13,667 bases of DNA from an uncultured Eudoraea sp. (GCA_905479615.1 CAJQNH010000123.1:1-13667), one strand, 5' to 3'. Shown: positions 1 to 7,371, counted from the stretch's first letter. Notes: generated from the letters alone by a model not told the origin. Program-made: numbers and translations.

Positions 1-176
1 GGAAAACCTATGATCAATATAATGATCAAGGTTTTCATAAAATAAGGCGGTGCATTAAAAGTTGGAAGAACAATATCAGACACCTGAGCAATTATCCATG
101 CCACTATTAAATAGGTTATTGCTGGTTTAAATACATTACGCCTTTTAAGCTCTGCTATGTATTTTTTTAAATTCAC
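1..176 (-). CDS. N-terminal part of a TPR / adenylate-cyclase-type membrane-anchored protein (runs off the left edge)
   Basis: Fifty-eight codons are visible from a GTG at 176-174; an in-frame TGA lies three codons upstream, so GTG is the likeliest start. The peptide begins VNLKKYIAELKRRNVFKPAI, followed by a hydrophobic stretch (about residues 20-40) and a second one near residues 48-58 at the window edge. The KRRNVFK-x-A-x-x-Y-hydrophobic-AW-x-x-x-QV-x-D-x-x-LP pattern is what I know as the N-terminus of bacterial proteins annotated as TPR-repeat or adenylate-cyclase-like signalling proteins; the repeats would lie outside the window. The start is only 31 bases beyond the end of the attC-like site at 208-335, the same tight packing seen for other genes here. 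It may be the next cassette or the fixed flank of the array. Family call moderate, function inferred. Confidence 0.65.
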   Translation of the reverse strand, partial: MNLKKYIAELKRRNVFKPAITYLIVAWIIAQVSDIVLPTFNAPPYFMKTLIIILIIGF

Positions 177-207
177 TTTAATTCAAAGTTAGTTTTTATT
201 TAATAAA

Positions 208-335
208 ACTTAACGGTGTCTGTCAGGATTTTGTTGCGTTATAGCTAAGTTAGGAAAAAAGGCGAGATCATTGTTCAGCAGCTTGGAATTTTCGAGAGGA
301 AATTCCGCCGCAATTAATTATACACGTTGTTGATC
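208..335 (-). repeat. attC-like site 1 (3' of the 438-aa membrane protein)
   Basis: On the minus strand it opens with GATCAAC then AACGTGTATAATT and closes with ...ACACC-GTTAAGT, which fits the integron GTTRRRY core. The inner arms GTGT/ACAC pair only weakly. An internal hairpin GGAATTT...AAATTCC (near 284-305) replaces the G+C-rich hairpin seen in other copies. It begins 58 bases after the stop at 394 and ends 31 bases before the GTG start at 176. Length about 128 bp. Confidence 0.6.
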
Positions 336-393
336 TTTGTTATTCTTTCCACAATCTCCGCCTTATTAATTAGAAGAATCTTAACATAATATT

Positions 394-1710
394 CTATTCT
401 TTCCAAAAAGGTATAAGGACGGATTCATTAAAAAACAAGCTGTCTTTTCCATTACTATTTTCTAGAGTTTTCACATCTACTTTTATTGCATGTTCTCCGC
501 GAGGCAGATATCCTACATCCAGAACAGTCAGTAATCCAATATTTTTGCGAGTAGGGTGCTCATGGAACCGGTATTTAAGATTGTTTAATAGGGTATCATT
601 AACATAAATTTTAAATCGTTGAGCGTGGCAGTCCAAAGCCAAATCTGCATTCATGTTGTTTCGTAACGGATCATTATTGCCAAAGAAAAAAACACCTGTT
701 TTAGCTGGTTTTAAGTCCGGACAAATGGCTTCAATAATTTTATCATCGGTACGTGCGACATAAGGTAGAAAAAGTTGAGCATATCCGTTTTTGATAAATT
801 TGGAAGAAATACTTGCTGAATATGAAGACCTGTCTTCTAATGTATCATCATAAAAATTGTTGCTAATGGATTGTAACGTTCTATTTCCCGGTAGATATGC
901 ATGTGTATTAACAGTCAATGAAGCAATTAAGGTAAAACCGATCAGATAAGGAATTAAAAATAAAACTATGTTACGGCCGAATTTATTATCCAACAAATTA
1001 TAATAAATCGGACGATAGATAAAAGCCAAAGTAATAACGCTAAAAAAGCGATAAATAGGATAATAGAACCTGGCAATTCCTTTTTTTCGTTTTATCCAAC
1101 CAAGGGTAATGAAATCAAGGAAATAGATTAAACCACCCAGTAGATATAATAATAGAAAAGGCACAATAATCATGAACCATAAACCTCCAAATGTGGTGCT
1201 TACTCCTTCCATCGTCATTGCCAGGATAACGATTCCTACAACAAAAAGACCACCGGAAATAAGAATAAAAATGATAAGAAAAGTAAAACCGAAAACGGCA
1301 CTGCATAATTTTTCCAGTTGCTGGATATATAAATCGAAACTCACAATCTTGCTTCGAAGAAACCGATCAAATTTAGGACTGATATTTAGTTTGTTAAAAT
1401 CAATATCTCCAGACACATAGCGTAATCCTATTGTGCTTATCCACAGCCCACGTAATAAAACATGCAGTATAAGATTGATAATCAAAACATACCACGCACC
1501 CAACATTACCTGGTAAGGTATAAACAGTAATCCATAATAGGCACTTCCTGATAACAATACGTTAATTTGATCATCCAGGTTGTGAACTGGCTCATATGAT
1601 TCAGCTAGTAAAAAAATAGCAAAACCAGAAATCAATAGTTCAAGTTGCCAACTTTCCTGCTGCAGGATCTCCAGCCATTTAGTAAACGATTTGTTCTTGT
1701 CTTTTTCCAT
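394..1710 (-). CDS. Multi-pass membrane protein of unknown function with an extracytoplasmic C-terminal domain
   Basis: A 438-residue protein that I do not recognise. The first ~268 residues hold about six to seven hydrophobic segments (roughly 22-38, 57-80, 76-95, 138-165, 175-200, 222-235 and 247-268), with short basic loops such as WIKRKKG (205-211). The last 170 residues, from VNTHAYLPGN on, look soluble, probably a beta-rich domain outside the membrane. No enzymatic motif or signal peptide is evident. The ATG at 1710 is preceded by an A+T-rich leader with no competing in-frame start nearby. attC-like site 1 follows its stop by 58 bases; upstream is a 620-base gene-poor stretch, so the upstream boundary of its cassette is unclear. 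Composition is like its neighbours. It is a confident gene of unknown job. Confidence 0.85.
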   Translation of the reverse strand: MEKDKNKSFTKWLEILQQESWQLELLISGFAIFLLAESYEPVHNLDDQINVLLSGSAYYGLLFIPYQVMLGAWYVLIINLILHVLLRGLWISTIGLRYVSGDIDFNKLNISPKFDRFLRSKIVSFDLYIQQLEKLCSAVFGFTFLIIFILISGGLFVVGIVILAMTMEGVSTTFGGLWFMIIVPFLLLYLLGGLIYFLDFITLGWIKRKKGIARFYYPIYRFFSVITLAFIYRPIYYNLLDNKFGRNIVLFLIPYLIGFTLIASLTVNTHAYLPGNRTLQSISNNFYDDTLEDRSSYSASISSKFIKNGYAQLFLPYVARTDDKIIEAICPDLKPAKTGVFFFGNNDPLRNNMNADLALDCHAQRFKIYVNDTLLNNLKYRFHEHPTRKNIGLLTVLDVGYLPRGEHAIKVDVKTLENSNGKDSLFFNESVLIPFWKE

Positions 1711-1967
1711 TTGTTTTTTATAATCAGGTCTCTAATTTACTATATTGATTTTATTCATTAATTCCTCTTTATGAAAATAAAGACATCTCACCAATGGCAA
1801 ACAGAAAGTATTTACGGAATTTATTTTCAGTCTAATTTTTTGTTCTGCCCAAGTTAGAAATCGTTCTTTTGTTTAATTACGCACTTAATTTTGGCAATTA
1901 CTTATTCCTATACTTTTATAAATTCTGTTTGGGCACTTTACTTAACGATAGTTAAACTAGCAATTTA

Positions 1968-2120
1968 TTATCTGTCATAATACCACAAAAAGTGTTTGTA
2001 AAAAAAAACCTCTTGGCTAGTAGTTATAGATAAAATATCTAATTTACTCGAATTCGAATTCACAAAATCTAAAAGTTTTTTCTTTCTATCGAATTCCTGA
2101 ACTTTTAATTTTCTTTCCAT
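1968..2120 (-). CDS. Possible small ORF (50 aa) or remnant, unknown function
   Basis: ATG at 2120 to TAA at 1970-1968 gives 50 residues beginning MERKLKVQEFDRKKKLL and ending FLWYYDR. The first part is strongly basic and the C-terminus is aromatic; there is no signal peptide or recognised motif. An in-frame TAA lies two codons upstream, so the ATG is the only start. It sits in an otherwise empty region between two cassette genes. It could be a genuine short cassette gene, the tail of a decayed one, or a chance frame; I cannot tell which. Confidence 0.25.
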   Translation of the reverse strand: MERKLKVQEFDRKKKLLDFVNSNSSKLDILSITTSQEVFFYKHFLWYYDR

Positions 2121-2302
2121 CTCTTATTGGTTTAGGCTTTGCTTGTGTTTTAAATATTGTTAGCTGAAGATACTTTTTTTGGAGTCATTTTCTTATCAGA
2201 TATTCATAGAACCATTCCAAAACATCTTCCAATTCATTTTTCATGGGATTGTCCCATCAGATACTAAATATATTAGTTTTAAATAAAGTACGAATGCAAA
2301 CA

Positions 2303-2326
2303 TTAATTATATACAGTGTTGTGTTA
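2303..2326 (-). repeat. attC-like half-site (R''/L'' arm) after the VIT1-family gene
   Basis: The plus-strand segment TTAATTATATACAGTGTTG followed by TGTTAG closely matches the right end of the other sites (TTAATTATACACGTTGTTG). It lies 9 bases past the stop at 2335, where a cassette's own attC should begin. I could not find a convincing partner arm. The best candidate is GTTAAGT on the minus strand near 1938-1944, which would make an unusually long site of about 385 bases, so this may be a broken copy. Confidence 0.4.
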
Positions 2327-2334
2327 GTTATTTA

Positions 2335-3051
2335 TTATACAACTTTCACATTAAATAAATATCCTACTAATGCAGACAGTCCCATTGCAATAGTTCCCCA
2401 AAACGTAATCCTTATAATTGCCTTACTTATGCTTGAACCACCTGTTTTTGCCGCTAGCGCCCCTAATACGATAAGGAAGAAAAGAGCAAACCCGTAAAGA
2501 GAATATTCTATACTTTTTAGTGGCAGAAATAGAACCACTAAAAGAGGTAGTATTCCGCCAATAGTAAATGCTGCACCAGATGCAAAAGCAGCTTGAATTG
2601 GCTTGGCTTGACTTATTTCATTTATTCCTAATTCGTCTCTTATATGGGCACCTAATGCATCTTGCTCTGTTAATTCTTTAGCTACTATTAATGCCGTATC
2701 TTTCTTTAGCCCTCTTTTCTCATAAATCTCTGCTAACAATTGTAATTCAATTTCAGGAGTATCTTTTAATTCTTGTTTTTCGCGTTCTATATCAGCTTTT
2801 TCCACATCAGTTTGGGAACTGACAGAAACGTATTCTCCTGCCGCCATTGATAAAGCGCCAGCAACTAACCCAGCTAATGTTGCTAATATAATTGGTTCTT
2901 TAGAATTACTCGCGGCAGCTACACCTATAGCAAGACTTGCAGTTGATAAAATACCATCATTTGCTCCAAGAACAGCTGCTCTCAACCAATTACTTCGATG
3001 TATATAATGGTTGTCTAAATAATTATCTATTGTCTTAATATTTTCTTTCAT
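2335..3051 (-). CDS. VIT1/CCC1-family (DUF125) divalent metal transporter-like membrane protein
   Basis: The 238-residue protein has the family's form. A short N-terminal cytoplasmic stretch is followed by TM1 carrying AAVLGANDGILSTASL (25-40), TM2 with GALSMAAGEYVSVSSQ (65-80), a charged cytoplasmic insert rich in Glu (84-148), then three more membrane segments (about 152-176, 181-202 and 209-233). In plant VIT1 and yeast Ccc1 the family moves Fe2+ or Mn2+ out of the cytoplasm, and the Glu-rich insert binds metal. The bacterial versions are less studied, so substrate and direction are inferred. The ATG at 3051 is 21 bases past site 2, and the 5' part of another attC-like site follows 9 bases after its stop. 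As a cassette it would offer metal tolerance. Length and motifs are complete. Confidence 0.9.
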   Translation of the reverse strand: MKENIKTIDNYLDNHYIHRSNWLRAAVLGANDGILSTASLAIGVAAASNSKEPIILATLAGLVAGALSMAAGEYVSVSSQTDVEKADIEREKQELKDTPEIELQLLAEIYEKRGLKKDTALIVAKELTEQDALGAHIRDELGINEISQAKPIQAAFASGAAFTIGGILPLLVVLFLPLKSIEYSLYGFALFFLIVLGALAAKTGGSSISKAIIRITFWGTIAMGLSALVGYLFNVKVV

Positions 3052-3072
3052 TTTTGTTGTTTAGCTAATTAC

Positions 3073-3231
3073 ACACAACGGTTGGGCTATAGTTTCGTTG
3101 TGACACGAGCGCAGCGAACTGGCGCATGCAAATCGTCCGTTAGGACTATTCCGAGAGAACCAAGCCATTATTTAAAGATAGGAATTTTTCGAAGAAAATT
3201 CTGCCACAATGAATTATAGTCATTGTTTGCA
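3073..3231 (-). repeat. attC-like site 2 (3' of the PliI-like lipoprotein)
   Basis: Minus strand: R''-like TGCAAAC, then AATGACTATAATTC as inner arm; closes with AAACTATAGCCC and GTTGTGT. The CTATA/TATAG inner arms pair. Internal hairpin AGAATTTTC/GAAAAATTC near 3182-3202. It also holds a 23-base module at 3102-3124 that recurs in site 7 with one difference. Begins 10 bases after the stop at 3242. About 159 bp. Confidence 0.6.
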
Positions 3232-3241
3232 ATAGTTTTTA

Positions 3242-3889
3242 TTAATACTCGCTAATTTTATCTATTACAAATAATCTAGATGCTTCACCATCTTTTAGTT
3301 TGTATTGTATTTGGCGAGTACCTCCTGTTGGATTGTTATTTGTGTCTCCATCCTTGTAAACTGGAAATCTTCGTGCTAAACTAGTCTCTATAAGAGCAAA
3401 TTCATCATGTCCCATGTAGCCAATACTAGCTTCTTTATTTTCAGATATTTCTGGAAAGTAAATTTGACTTATAGACTTTCCATTATTTACTGAATAACCA
3501 ATCACGTTCCCATAGCTGCCGCTTCCTGCAGACATTGTGTAAATCAAGATTTCAGGAAAGCCGTCTGAATTTAAATCTTCAATTTCGGCATTAACAACTT
3601 GTCCATCTATTTCAAGTACAATGTTTTGATTATCTATTTCCAAACCTTTTGGTTGAATTGAAAGCTGACTAATAGATCCTTCTCCACTAGTTTTTATATC
3701 AAAAGATATATTTTGTAATGTCAATGTTTTTTGAAATACATTCTTTTGTTCTTTTTGAATAGATTTCTTAATAGTTGAAATCTTTTCAATATTATTTTCT
3801 TCTGTTTTAGATTTTCCTGGTTCGTTCTTGCATCCTATTATGGATAATACCCCTAATATGATCAGTGCAATTGTTCTAAATGGTTTCAT
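3242..3889 (-). CDS. PliI-like lipoprotein, probable periplasmic inhibitor of invertebrate-type lysozyme
   Basis: Translation from the ATG at 3889 gives 215 residues: MKPFRTIALIILGVLSIIGC is a lipoprotein signal with the acylated Cys at 20, followed by a charged linker to about residue 55. The folded part (about 58-215) contains DLNSDGFPEILIYT (105-118), AGSGSYGNVIGYS (121-133), GYMGHDEFALIE (157-168), RRFPVYKDGD (173-182) and PTGGTRQIQYKL (187-198), which I recognise from the PliI family. The SGSY at 123-126 fits the SGxY inhibitory loop of PliI. Known members bind i-type lysozyme of invertebrates and protect the cell wall. An in-frame TTG start at 3913 would lie inside the core of attC-like site 3 and add residues before the signal, so it is rejected. 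Outer-membrane or periplasmic anchoring is inferred from the lipobox. Confidence 0.75.
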   Translation of the reverse strand: MKPFRTIALIILGVLSIIGCKNEPGKSKTEENNIEKISTIKKSIQKEQKNVFQKTLTLQNISFDIKTSGEGSISQLSIQPKGLEIDNQNIVLEIDGQVVNAEIEDLNSDGFPEILIYTMSAGSGSYGNVIGYSVNNGKSISQIYFPEISENKEASIGYMGHDEFALIETSLARRFPVYKDGDTNNNPTGGTRQIQYKLKDGEASRLFVIDKISEY

Positions 3890-3907
3890 ATTATTTTTTA
3901 TAATTAT

Positions 3908-4073
3908 TGCCAACGTTTGGTGTATGATTAGTTGCGATTATTACGCAACTAATTTAGTAAAAGCAATCCGAACCTGAGGAAAAGCAGTAGGCTTTTCTGA
4001 GTAGGACCTACCCAAGCAACCCGCCCGAACGTACCGTTCGGTGCGGGCGGGTTAACTATACCCGTTGTTGTAA
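3908..4073 (-). repeat. attC-like site 3, with G+C-rich hairpin
   Basis: Minus strand: TTACAAC-AAC-GGGTATAGTT at the 5' end; ATCATACACC-AAAC-GTTGGCA at the 3' end; the inner arms GGTAT/ATACAC partly pair. Three internal hairpins: AACCCGCCCG...CGGGCGGGTT-type (4018-4053), GAAAAGC/GCTTTTC near 3978-3998, and a perfect 8-bp stem TAGTTGCG/CGCAACTA (3929-3951). It starts 7 bases after the stop of the decayed frame at 4081 and ends 18 bases before the ATG at 3889. About 166 bp. Confidence 0.7.
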
Positions 4074-4080
4074 GCAGTTT

Positions 4081-4202
4081 TTATTCGTTATAATAGAACC
4101 AACTAATTTCATAATTTTCATTAAAATTTTTGTTTTGAGTCAATTTCAATCTTAAATTCTCCCCGATCTATCAAACTATTCATGTTTTTTAAGATTTAAC
4201 AT
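4081..4202 (-). pseudogene. Decayed small cassette gene (frameshifted remnant of about 40 codons)
   Basis: Reading the minus strand, three overlapping frames join into one plausible protein: MLNLKKH (from ATG at 4202), then SLIDRGEFKIEIDSKQ, then NFNENYEISWFYYNE ending at TAA 4083-4081. One frame change falls around the ATGAATAGT near 4183. The other falls in a run of five A residues near 4126, where removing one A restores the frame. The stop is 7 bases from attC-like site 3, the distance seen for intact cassette genes, whereas the intact flavin oxidoreductase upstream stops 194 bases away. I infer this was the original or a second gene of that cassette. No function can be assigned. Confidence 0.4.
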
Positions 4203-4267
4203 TTTAAAAGATGACTTTTTGATGACACGAAACAGCAAAATTCAGTAAAAATATATTTTGTGAAATT

Positions 4268-5341
4268 TTATTTAACGAAATCCGGCCATCTTTTTAAATA
4301 CTCTATAAACTTTTTACCCAATCCTTCTTTTTTAAGATGTTCTTCTGAAACCGGAATTGTAATTGGATTAAAAGTAGGATTTTCTATAACCAGTTTTGGA
4401 AAGTTGTGATGTAATATTGCTGAAGTTCCAATTGACACAAAATCTACTCCAGAATCTAAAATTTTTTGTACATCAACAGCGTTACTGATTTTTCCAGCAA
4501 CGGTCCATTTTACCTTTTTAAAATCTAAGTTATTAAAATGTTCTAATAACGTGATATTTTGATATTTTTCTTCATAAGGAATTTTAAAGCTATCCCATAA
4601 GGATATGTCTAAAAAATCAATATTTCCTACATTAATTAATCTCTGACAAACGGATTTTACCTCTTCAATATCCATTCCAAATCTTTCAGGAGATAATCGA
4701 ACGCCAAGTAAAAAATCCTTGCCACATTTTTCTCTAATTGCATTAACTATTTCAAATAGCAGTCGAGACCTGTTCAATAGCGAACCACCATATTCATCTG
4801 TTCTTTTATTTATTTCTGAACTTAAAAATTGAGTTAAAATATAACCATGAGCACCGTGAACTTCAACACCATTATAACCGCATTTTTTCGCGCGAATAGC
4901 GGCAGTAATAAAATCATCTCTTAGTTGTTTAACTTCTTCTAATGTAAGACCGCGCGCATTGGTCTCCTCATTATCAGAAGGGCAAACAGGATTCTCATTT
5001 ATTAATTCAACAGGAGTGCGCATTCCTGCATGGTGTAATTGAATAACAGCTAAACTTCCCTGTTTTTTAATATTGGTTGTTAATTTTATATGCCCTTCGT
5101 TTAAGTTATCACTAAAAATACCTAGCTGACCTGGGAATCCCTTTCCAATTCTCTGAACATGAGAGGCGCAAGTCATTACCAAACCAAATTCTCCCTCTGC
5201 TCTCATCGTTAGCCATTTTAGTTCATCATTAGATAGTTGACCATTCTCATGGCTTTGTTGGTTAGTTAATGGAGCTAACATAAATCTATTTTTCATAATT
5301 GCACCACAAGGGAAAGTTATTGTTGAATTTGCATTTGTCAT
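4268..5341 (-). CDS. Old Yellow Enzyme-family NADH:flavin oxidoreductase
   Basis: The 357-residue protein spans a full FMN-binding TIM barrel of the OYE / NADH:flavin oxidoreductase family, which reduces activated C=C bonds or other electrophiles with NAD(P)H. Visible landmarks are KNRFMLAPLTNQ (17-28) at the first strand, QLHHAG (101-106), the substrate-binding pair in VHGAHGYILTQFLS (His162 and His165), NKRTDEYGGS (178-187), VRLSPERF (214-221) and VAGKI (281-285). The late flavin-phosphate motif reads DFVSIGTSAI (300-309), where many members have IGR, so the usual Arg is replaced by Thr306. It is cytoplasmic with no signal. The start is ATG 5341; 171 bases separate it from attC-like site 4, longer than for most genes here. 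Its stop is 194 bases from site 3, with a decayed frame between. Substrate is unknown. Confidence 0.88.
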   Translation of the reverse strand: MTNANSTITFPCGAIMKNRFMLAPLTNQQSHENGQLSNDELKWLTMRAEGEFGLVMTCASHVQRIGKGFPGQLGIFSDNLNEGHIKLTTNIKKQGSLAVIQLHHAGMRTPVELINENPVCPSDNEETNARGLTLEEVKQLRDDFITAAIRAKKCGYNGVEVHGAHGYILTQFLSSEINKRTDEYGGSLLNRSRLLFEIVNAIREKCGKDFLLGVRLSPERFGMDIEEVKSVCQRLINVGNIDFLDISLWDSFKIPYEEKYQNITLLEHFNNLDFKKVKWTVAGKISNAVDVQKILDSGVDFVSIGTSAILHHNFPKLVIENPTFNPITIPVSEEHLKKEGLGKKFIEYLKRWPDFVK

Positions 5342-5512
5342 AGTAAAATATTAAAAAGATTTTAGTTAAAATTTAAGAAGAAATTTTTATGTTTTCAAAA
5401 TAAGGATTTTTGGAGCAATAGATAAGAGTTTTAATAATTGAAATTTTAATGCAATACAAATTGATTTATTTTTCATCAATTATTTTAGTAAAGTACATCT
5501 TTTTCAAATTGC

Positions 5513-5619
5513 TTACAACATTTGGTGTATGAATAGTTGCGGTAAATCAGCTATGATTTTCCGCCGTAACCCGTAGATAGATTAATCGTTGAATTCCGAT
5601 TTGAAACACAACGTTTTCT
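5513..5619 (-). repeat. attC-like site 4 (divergent), 3' of the tandem hydrolase
   Basis: The 3' end is typical: minus-strand ATTCATACACC-AAAT-GTTGTAA (R' at 5513-5519). The 5' arm is degenerate: AGAAAAC then GTTGTGTTTC around 5605-5619. Internal stems GCGG...CCGC (near 5540-5566) and AATCG/CGATT (near 5584-5601) are present, but the G+C-rich hairpin is absent. It could be a diverged site belonging to the hydrolase or one damaged when that gene arrived. About 107 bp. Confidence 0.5.
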
Positions 5620-5652
5620 TGAGATCCTTGAAGCATCACTAGCGGAAGAGGA

Positions 5653-7371
5653 TTACCTCTCCTCGTGACCCAGTTCCTCTCTTAGAAAGCTGGCAAGTCG
5701 TACCAAGGCTGCGTCTCGATAACGCGGATCACTGAGGACGCCATGCCCGCGCCCGGCCGCTGTGAAAATCTCAGCCCGAACCCCAGCACTCAGGAGACTT
5801 TGCCGCATAGTTTCAATATCTACGTACCTGACGTCGTCTTCCGTGAAATGCATAAAGAGGAAGGCACCTGAGGATTTTCCTGCGAAGTGAATGGGAGAGG
5901 CCTGTCTCCATAGCTCTGGAACTTCATGGGGGCGGCTTCCCATGAAAACCTTCAAGTTCCAAGGGTCGATTTGATCTTGAGCGACCATGTCGACCGGAGC
6001 TGCAACGGGCACCACAGCCTGAACTTCGACTGACACGCCTGGGGAGTCATTCCCTTCCTTGAAGTGACTAATGTCCGGAGTGACCCCAAGTAGCGCTGCT
6101 AACTGGCCTCCGGCCGATGTTCCTACGACTCCGATTCGCTCTGAATCTCCACCGAACGTCGCTGCGTTGGCTCGTAGCCAGCGGACTGCGGCCTTCGAGT
6201 CGTCCACAGCTGCAGGGTAGATTCTTTCATTCGATAGGCGGTATTCGATTGTTGCCGTAGCGAAGCCTTGTGTCACTAGGTATGATGCTGCATCTCGGAA
6301 CATCTCTTTGTTGCCATAAATCCAGCCACCTCCATGGATGAACATAACTATCGGCAATGGTCCGGAGGTCCTATCTGGCAAGTATAAATCTAAGTGCAGG
6401 TTTCGTCCGCCAGGGCTTGCATAGACAAGGTCCTTCTGGACATGTACGTCATCTGGCATCGTCCAAAGGGCTTCTTTCAGACGATTAGCGATTGATCTAG
6501 CGAAGTAGTCGACATCGTGCGGTGCAATCAAGAGGTCCCTACCTGCTCCTTCCCGTGAAATTACCTCGGTTTCAACACCAACTTTATTAAGCGCACTTGC
6601 CATTGCCATCGTTTGTGCTACTGGAACTCGGTTCGGCTGCATCGATGGATAGAAGAAGAATTTCGCGGCACGCGAGTCCACATATTCTAACGGGGACGCT
6701 TGCTTCCAAAGATCCGGACGCTGGTCCTGTGGGAAGCCTAAGTAAGCAAGGTACACATAGGGGAAAGCGTCATAGGGGTCTCGAGCAGTCGGCTTGTAGT
6801 TTAGAAGATCGACAGGTGCTTGAATTAGTGCGACTGCACGGGCGGAGGGAGCATCGCTCAAGTCCGAAACGACTCCCAACATAGCGGCAACGTATCCTCC
6901 AAAACTCTCGCCAAGGGCTGCTATTTCTTTAGGCTTAACGTGGTACTCTTCGGCATGGTCCTTTATCCAATTTATTGCTGCTCGGGCGTCATCAACAGCA
7001 GCCGGATACGGCGCATCAACTGCTTCGCGGTAATCAATGGTGACTGCGACCAAACCCTGCTGGGCAAGCTGAGCGGCTAGCGTTGCATAGTGGTGTCGAT
7101 CTCTGGAGATGGGAAAGTGGCCGTGAATGAGGATGACAGCAGGAAATGGGCCATTTGAAAAATTTGGACGGTATATGTCGAGTCTAAGCTTGCGCTCACC
7201 ATGTATGGCATAGACCAAATCTCCGACAAGTTCGACCCCATCCGGGAGTTCTTGATCCTGAATTACTTCAGGAGGAAAATCCATTCTTTTTTCCGAGTTC
7301 TTATATTGTTTTTCACTGGAAGTGCATGATATTATCCAAATCATTAAAAACAACAAATAAAATTTCTTCAT
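5653..7371 (-). CDS. Tandem alpha/beta-hydrolase (BD-FAE/HSL-like esterase) lipoprotein, first domain apparently inactive
   Basis: The 572-residue protein opens with a lipoprotein signal, MKKFYLLFLMIWIISC (Cys16). Two homologous alpha/beta-hydrolase domains follow (about 48-300 and 308-568), aligned at DLVYA, the HG oxyanion loop, YPAAVDD, WxxxxA and the nucleophile elbow. Domain 2 looks complete: HGGGW (346-350), GTSAGG with Ser419, an acid in FTEDDV (Asp512 or 513) and His543 in RGHG. Domain 1 keeps GESFGG (Ser156) but has HGH for HGGG, no acid at the aligned QPNRV, and no His at the aligned position (GRDL), though His285 lies nearby. The family hydrolyses esters on small substrates or acetyl/feruloyl groups on glycans. 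Codons 1-30 are A+T-rich and host-like, but the remainder is clearly G+C-richer than every neighbour, pointing to transfer from another lineage. ATG 7371 lies 17 bases past site 5. Confidence 0.88.
   Translation of the reverse strand: MKKFYLLFLMIWIISCTSSEKQYKNSEKRMDFPPEVIQDQELPDGVELVGDLVYAIHGERKLRLDIYRPNFSNGPFPAVILIHGHFPISRDRHHYATLAAQLAQQGLVAVTIDYREAVDAPYPAAVDDARAAINWIKDHAEEYHVKPKEIAALGESFGGYVAAMLGVVSDLSDAPSARAVALIQAPVDLLNYKPTARDPYDAFPYVYLAYLGFPQDQRPDLWKQASPLEYVDSRAAKFFFYPSMQPNRVPVAQTMAMASALNKVGVETEVISREGAGRDLLIAPHDVDYFARSIANRLKEALWTMPDDVHVQKDLVYASPGGRNLHLDLYLPDRTSGPLPIVMFIHGGGWIYGNKEMFRDAASYLVTQGFATATIEYRLSNERIYPAAVDDSKAAVRWLRANAATFGGDSERIGVVGTSAGGQLAALLGVTPDISHFKEGNDSPGVSVEVQAVVPVAAPVDMVAQDQIDPWNLKVFMGSRPHEVPELWRQASPIHFAGKSSGAFLFMHFTEDDVRYVDIETMRQSLLSAGVRAEIFTAAGRGHGVLSDPRYRDAALVRLASFLREELGHEER

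Larger units (their letters stand above)
1711..2334. other. Gene-poor stretch between the 438-aa membrane protein and the VIT1-family gene
   Basis: About 620 bases with no confident gene. It holds an attC-like half-site near 2303-2326, a 50-codon open frame on the minus strand (1968-2120) and a 7-base inverted repeat TGCCCAA/TTGGGCA (1845-1851 and 1929-1935). The minus strand of 2150-2244 shows only very short overlapping frames, which suggests decayed coding sequence. I read the region as a decayed cassette or cassettes, without proof. Confidence 0.45.

Noticed and set aside
184..191. TAACTTTG on the minus strand, matching the Bacteroidota -7 box TAnnTTTG, before the TPR-type gene
   Set aside because: It lies only 7 bases before the GTG and no clear -33 TTG is at the right distance; not enough to call a promoter.
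1845..1935. TGCCCAA/TTGGGCA inverted repeat as another attC-like site
   Set aside because: No GTT core or TATACAC-type arm at the ends and wrong arrangement relative to neighbouring genes; probably chance.
2150..2244. Two tiny overlapping frames (19 and 12 codons, ATGA overlap) on the minus strand
   Set aside because: Too short and without homology clues; at most debris in the gene-poor gap.
3890..3913. TTG-initiated extension of the PliI-like lipoprotein
   Set aside because: The TTG is part of the GTTGGCA core and the extension would bury the signal peptide.
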